Source: Propionibacteriaceae bacterium
GTDB taxonomy: Bacteria > Actinomycetota > Actinomycetes > Propionibacteriales > Propionibacteriaceae
DNA: 15,737 nt
Assembly: GCA_031282235.1 (NCBI GenBank)
Contig: JAITED010000068.1
Span: 1-15,737, forward strand
Direction of reading: 5' to 3'
Position numbers and translations under genes: made by a program. Of this stretch, positions 15,142 through 15,737 are shown piece after piece. The stretch's first letter is position 1; every line of letters begins with the position of its first letter. Below the pieces are notes generated by a model. The model was not told where the DNA came from and did no database searches. It saw nothing but the letters and a program-made list of their open reading frames with translations.

Positions 15142-15169
15142 CCCCCTTCGAGCAGGGGTTTCATTCGAT
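15142..15169 (+). repeat. 28-bp direct repeat, left copy
   Basis: Identical over 28 bases to 15265-15292. It contains half of the terminal hairpin of the nested-hairpin element (cccccttcgagcagggg), followed by tttcattcgat, and lies four bases before the full element copy. Confidence 0.85.
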
Positions 15170-15172
15170 ATT

Positions 15173-15284
15173 AGCCCCCTTCCACGAAGGGGGTGGCAGG
15201 CGTAGCCTGTCGGGGGTTATCTTCTTGCGCCGCTCACCTGTAACCCCCGCCGCCTGTGGCGGCACCCCCTTCGAGCAGGGGTTT
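15173..15284 (-). repeat. Nested-hairpin intergenic repeat element, copy 2
   Basis: The reverse complement matches 11302-11412 almost throughout, including gccgcc...ggcggcgggggttacaggtgag and gataaccccc...aggctacgcctgcc. It lies between two converging genes, where its strong hairpins would work as a two-way terminator. Confidence 0.8.
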
Positions 15285-15292
15285 CATTCGAT
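15265..15292 (+). repeat. 28-bp direct repeat, right copy
   Basis: Exact repeat of 15142-15169. Its first 20 bases are one end of the nested-hairpin element; the rest is flanking sequence. The flank-plus-terminus was therefore duplicated around the element. Confidence 0.85.
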
Positions 15293-15302
15293 TTAGCGCG
15301 GG

Positions 15303-15737
15303 TTAGCGCTTGGGTGTCGTCTGGCATTCAACAACTTCTGGGTCGTCCATGGTGCGGCCACCGGGGAGAACTATCGGCGGGGTGCCGTCTGGAATCTGCC
15401 GCAACTCAAGGGGTTCTATCTCACCCCTATTAACCAGTTCTTGGGTAAGGTCGTCGAGAGGCAGGGGGATGCCATATTTATCCCCTTGTTCTTTTACTAG
15501 CTCTCCGTAGTCAGTTGCGGTAAAACCGGGTGGAACGAGTTCGTGCCGCACCAAACATGCCGCGAACAGTTCATCCCACCTTTCGTTATCTGGGTTAGTC
15601 CTGACACTGTTATAAAGAAACTCTAGGGGGGTGAGCCACTGGTTTTCACAATCCCGCATACCCAGTTTCTGTTCGAGGGTGAGTTCGCTGGAAGTCTCAA
15701 AACCGAAAGAAAACCCGCCCTGTCCATCATCTTGGTA
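15303..15737 (-). CDS. Partial hypothetical protein, C-terminal part
   Basis: The frame is open from the right edge of the window to a stop at 15303, at least 144 residues, so the start is missing. The window-edge part reads GGFSFGFETSSELTLEQK. The rest is acidic, with two cysteines (RDCENQW, AACLVRHELVPPG) and a C-terminal PGGRTMDDPEVVECQTTPKR tail. No family recognised. The pattern of Cys-Leu followed by a PP a few residues later also occurs in the lipoprotein ending at 8377 (ECLNKRGYQLPPPD), so it may be another secreted protein of that kind. A Met at 15659 is an internal residue, not the start. Confidence 0.6.
   Translation of the reverse strand, partial: YQDDGQGGFSFGFETSSELTLEQKLGMRDCENQWLTPLEFLYNSVRTNPDNERWDELFAACLVRHELVPPGFTATDYGELVKEQGDKYGIPLPLDDLTQELVNRGEIEPLELRQIPDGTPPIVLPGGRTMDDPEVVECQTTPKR

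Noticed and set aside
15142..15292. CRISPR-like direct repeats
   Set aside because: Only two copies, with a palindromic element of about 95 bases between them and no cas genes. They are better explained by the hairpin element.

Overview
The window looks like an Actinomycetota chromosome of moderate G+C, probably something near the Actinomycetaceae. The basis is many GTG/TTG starts, a short PyrE, LemA, SpoU and lipoprotein types, and a core whose G+C looks (by eye) higher than that of the left third. The genus assignment is only a guess. No rRNA, tRNA or CRISPR array was seen.

Left third (1-4615), mobile and decayed. An insertion sequence with a DDE transposase (95-1375) has roughly 38-bp terminal inverted repeats (40-77 and 1379-1416). 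Just outside its left end is a second, degenerate copy of the same terminus. Then come a short doubtful minus-strand reading frame and an unannotated remnant of an AgrC-type GHKL sensor kinase (minus, 1838-2137). Facing the other way is a class II bacteriocin or peptide-pheromone export locus. Its C39-peptidase ABC exporter is split by a single-base frameshift near 3160-3170, and its HlyD-type accessory protein is cut off after the membrane segment (4399-4605). The kinase, exporter and accessory protein together look like the ruins of a quorum-regulated peptide secretion system. No double-glycine precursor peptide is left in the window.

Middle (4616-8391). A large MacB/FtsX-type permease (minus) and its LolD/MacB-type ATPase (plus) are transcribed divergently from a 323-bp region holding an 18-bp tandem repeat and a candidate promoter. 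Together they would form a type VII (MacB-like) ABC system of unknown substrate. The ATPase carries an unusual tryptophan right after its signature motif.

Right half (8377-15737), chromosomal housekeeping. Minus: hpt followed by a lipoprotein gene. Plus: a spermidine-synthase-like methyltransferase followed by pyrE, so purine salvage and the last PRPP-dependent step of pyrimidine synthesis sit close together. Then lemA (plus), convergent with a popT (DUF368)-SpoU methyltransferase operon (minus). Divergent from popT is a D-2-hydroxyacid dehydrogenase gene (plus). A partial gene on the minus strand runs off the right edge.

Repeat features of note are a ~111-bp nested-hairpin intergenic element present twice in opposite orientation (11302-11412 and 15173-15284), and 9-bp-period tandem repeats built on an ATACG/AATACC core at three gene starts. 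Several genes, mainly in the left half, also shift in third codon position from G/T-rich at the start to C/A-rich at the end.
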